NCBI RefSeq assembly: GCF_002128425.1
Contig: NZ_NESS01000004.1
Location: 310,001 to 374,000 of the forward strand
DNA length: 64,000 bases
Origin: Gottfriedia acidiceleris
GTDB lineage: Bacteria; Bacillota; Bacilli; Bacillales; Bacillaceae_G
Direction: 5' to 3'
This document shows positions 63,920 to 64,000 of this stretch, one piece after another. Position numbers and translations under genes: made by a program. Every line of letters starts with the position of its first letter. Within the stretch, counting starts at the first letter, position 1. Under the pieces are notes generated by a model, which saw only the letters and a list, made by a program, of their open reading frames with translations, was not told the DNA's origin and did not search any database.

Positions 63920-64000
63920 CTGGGTTTTTATCCCTAATGGTGTAGCACGGGTAGTGCCCACATCGCTTGGACCAGCCATTTTCCTTATACAAAAATGCGG
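63920..64000 (-). promoter_or_regulatory. ykkC-class riboswitch leader of pbuX (5' end cut)
   Basis: Read on the minus strand: CCGCATTTT...AAAATGGCTGGTCC (GGCTGGTCC at 63977-63969), a GCAC-TACCC-GTGC hairpin, CTACACC, and GGGATAAAAACCC (63934-63922). These resemble the conserved parts of ykkC RNAs (guanidine-I, ppGpp, PRPP and ADP types). The first few bases are outside the window. Given the pbuX gene, the PRPP or another nucleotide type is plausible, but the ligand cannot be decided by eye. Confidence 0.6.

Noticed and set aside
63857-64000. Purine (guanine) riboswitch before pbuX
   Set aside because: The conserved TATA and loop segments of purine aptamers are missing; the motifs fit ykkC RNAs better.

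Overview
The window is a stretch of a low-GC Gram-positive chromosome, most likely a Bacillaceae member. This rests on strong AGGAGG-type ribosome binding sites, TTG and GTG starts, a catabolite-responsive element (cre) that matches the CcpA consensus, a preQ1-I riboswitch before queCDEF, a Bce-type two-component/ABC module, and treP-treA-treR and YesMN-type sugar loci. The species cannot be named from sequence alone. No rRNA, tRNA, CRISPR array or intact insertion sequence was seen. The only transposase trace is a decayed fragment near 28.1-28.4 kb.

Layout. 0-6 kb (leftward): a partial YeiH-type exporter, a polyprenyl-phosphate-type glycosyltransferase, a YhgE/Pip protein, and an ABC-2 permease with its ATPase. 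6-16.5 kb: an acyltransferase, a free-standing EIIA-Glc domain, a siroheme dehydrogenase, topB, a frameshifted YesK-like gene, an Ig-domain L,D-transpeptidase, a YhhN protein, pepT and an RlmI-type methyltransferase. 16.8-22.3 kb: treP-treA-treR, with a promoter set between two TreR-type operators and a cre, then a ROK regulator. 22.6-25.3 kb: pupG, a repeat-dense intergenic region, a DMT transporter and a CBS protein. 25.3-27.5 kb: an actin-type partition locus (ParR-like protein, ParM/StbA actin, and two arrays of 8-bp iterons). 28.5-31 kb: queCDEF under a preQ1 riboswitch. 31.2-35.7 kb: a BceRS-BceAB module. 36.6-41.8 kb: cstA-ybdD and a TetR/MFS pair. 41.9-55 kb: a leftward xylo-oligosaccharide locus (two-component system, ABC importer, YesL, mutarotase, xylA, xylB, aldo/keto reductase, GH43 xylosidase). 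55.3-64 kb: an acyl-CoA ligase, a Gfo/Idh oxidoreductase, murQ-murP, an O-antigen-ligase-type protein, and pbuX behind what looks like a ykkC-class riboswitch.

How the genes fit together. TreP and MurP both lack an EIIA domain, and the free EIIA at 7.2 kb could serve both. The xylose locus has no XylR; its YesN/YesM-type pair is the evident local regulator. murQP has no local murR but carries a palindrome over its -35 box that would suit a MurR/RpiR regulator.

The most notable feature is the plasmid-style ParM/ParR/parC cassette among ordinary chromosomal genes. Its centromere-like DNA consists of two sub-arrays of eight iterons with nearly identical spacing. Next in interest are the ykkC-class leader of pbuX, a structured untranslated element between the tre operon and the ROK gene, and a family of terminal-inverted-repeat elements present as one longer copy, one 36-bp minimal copy and one partial copy.
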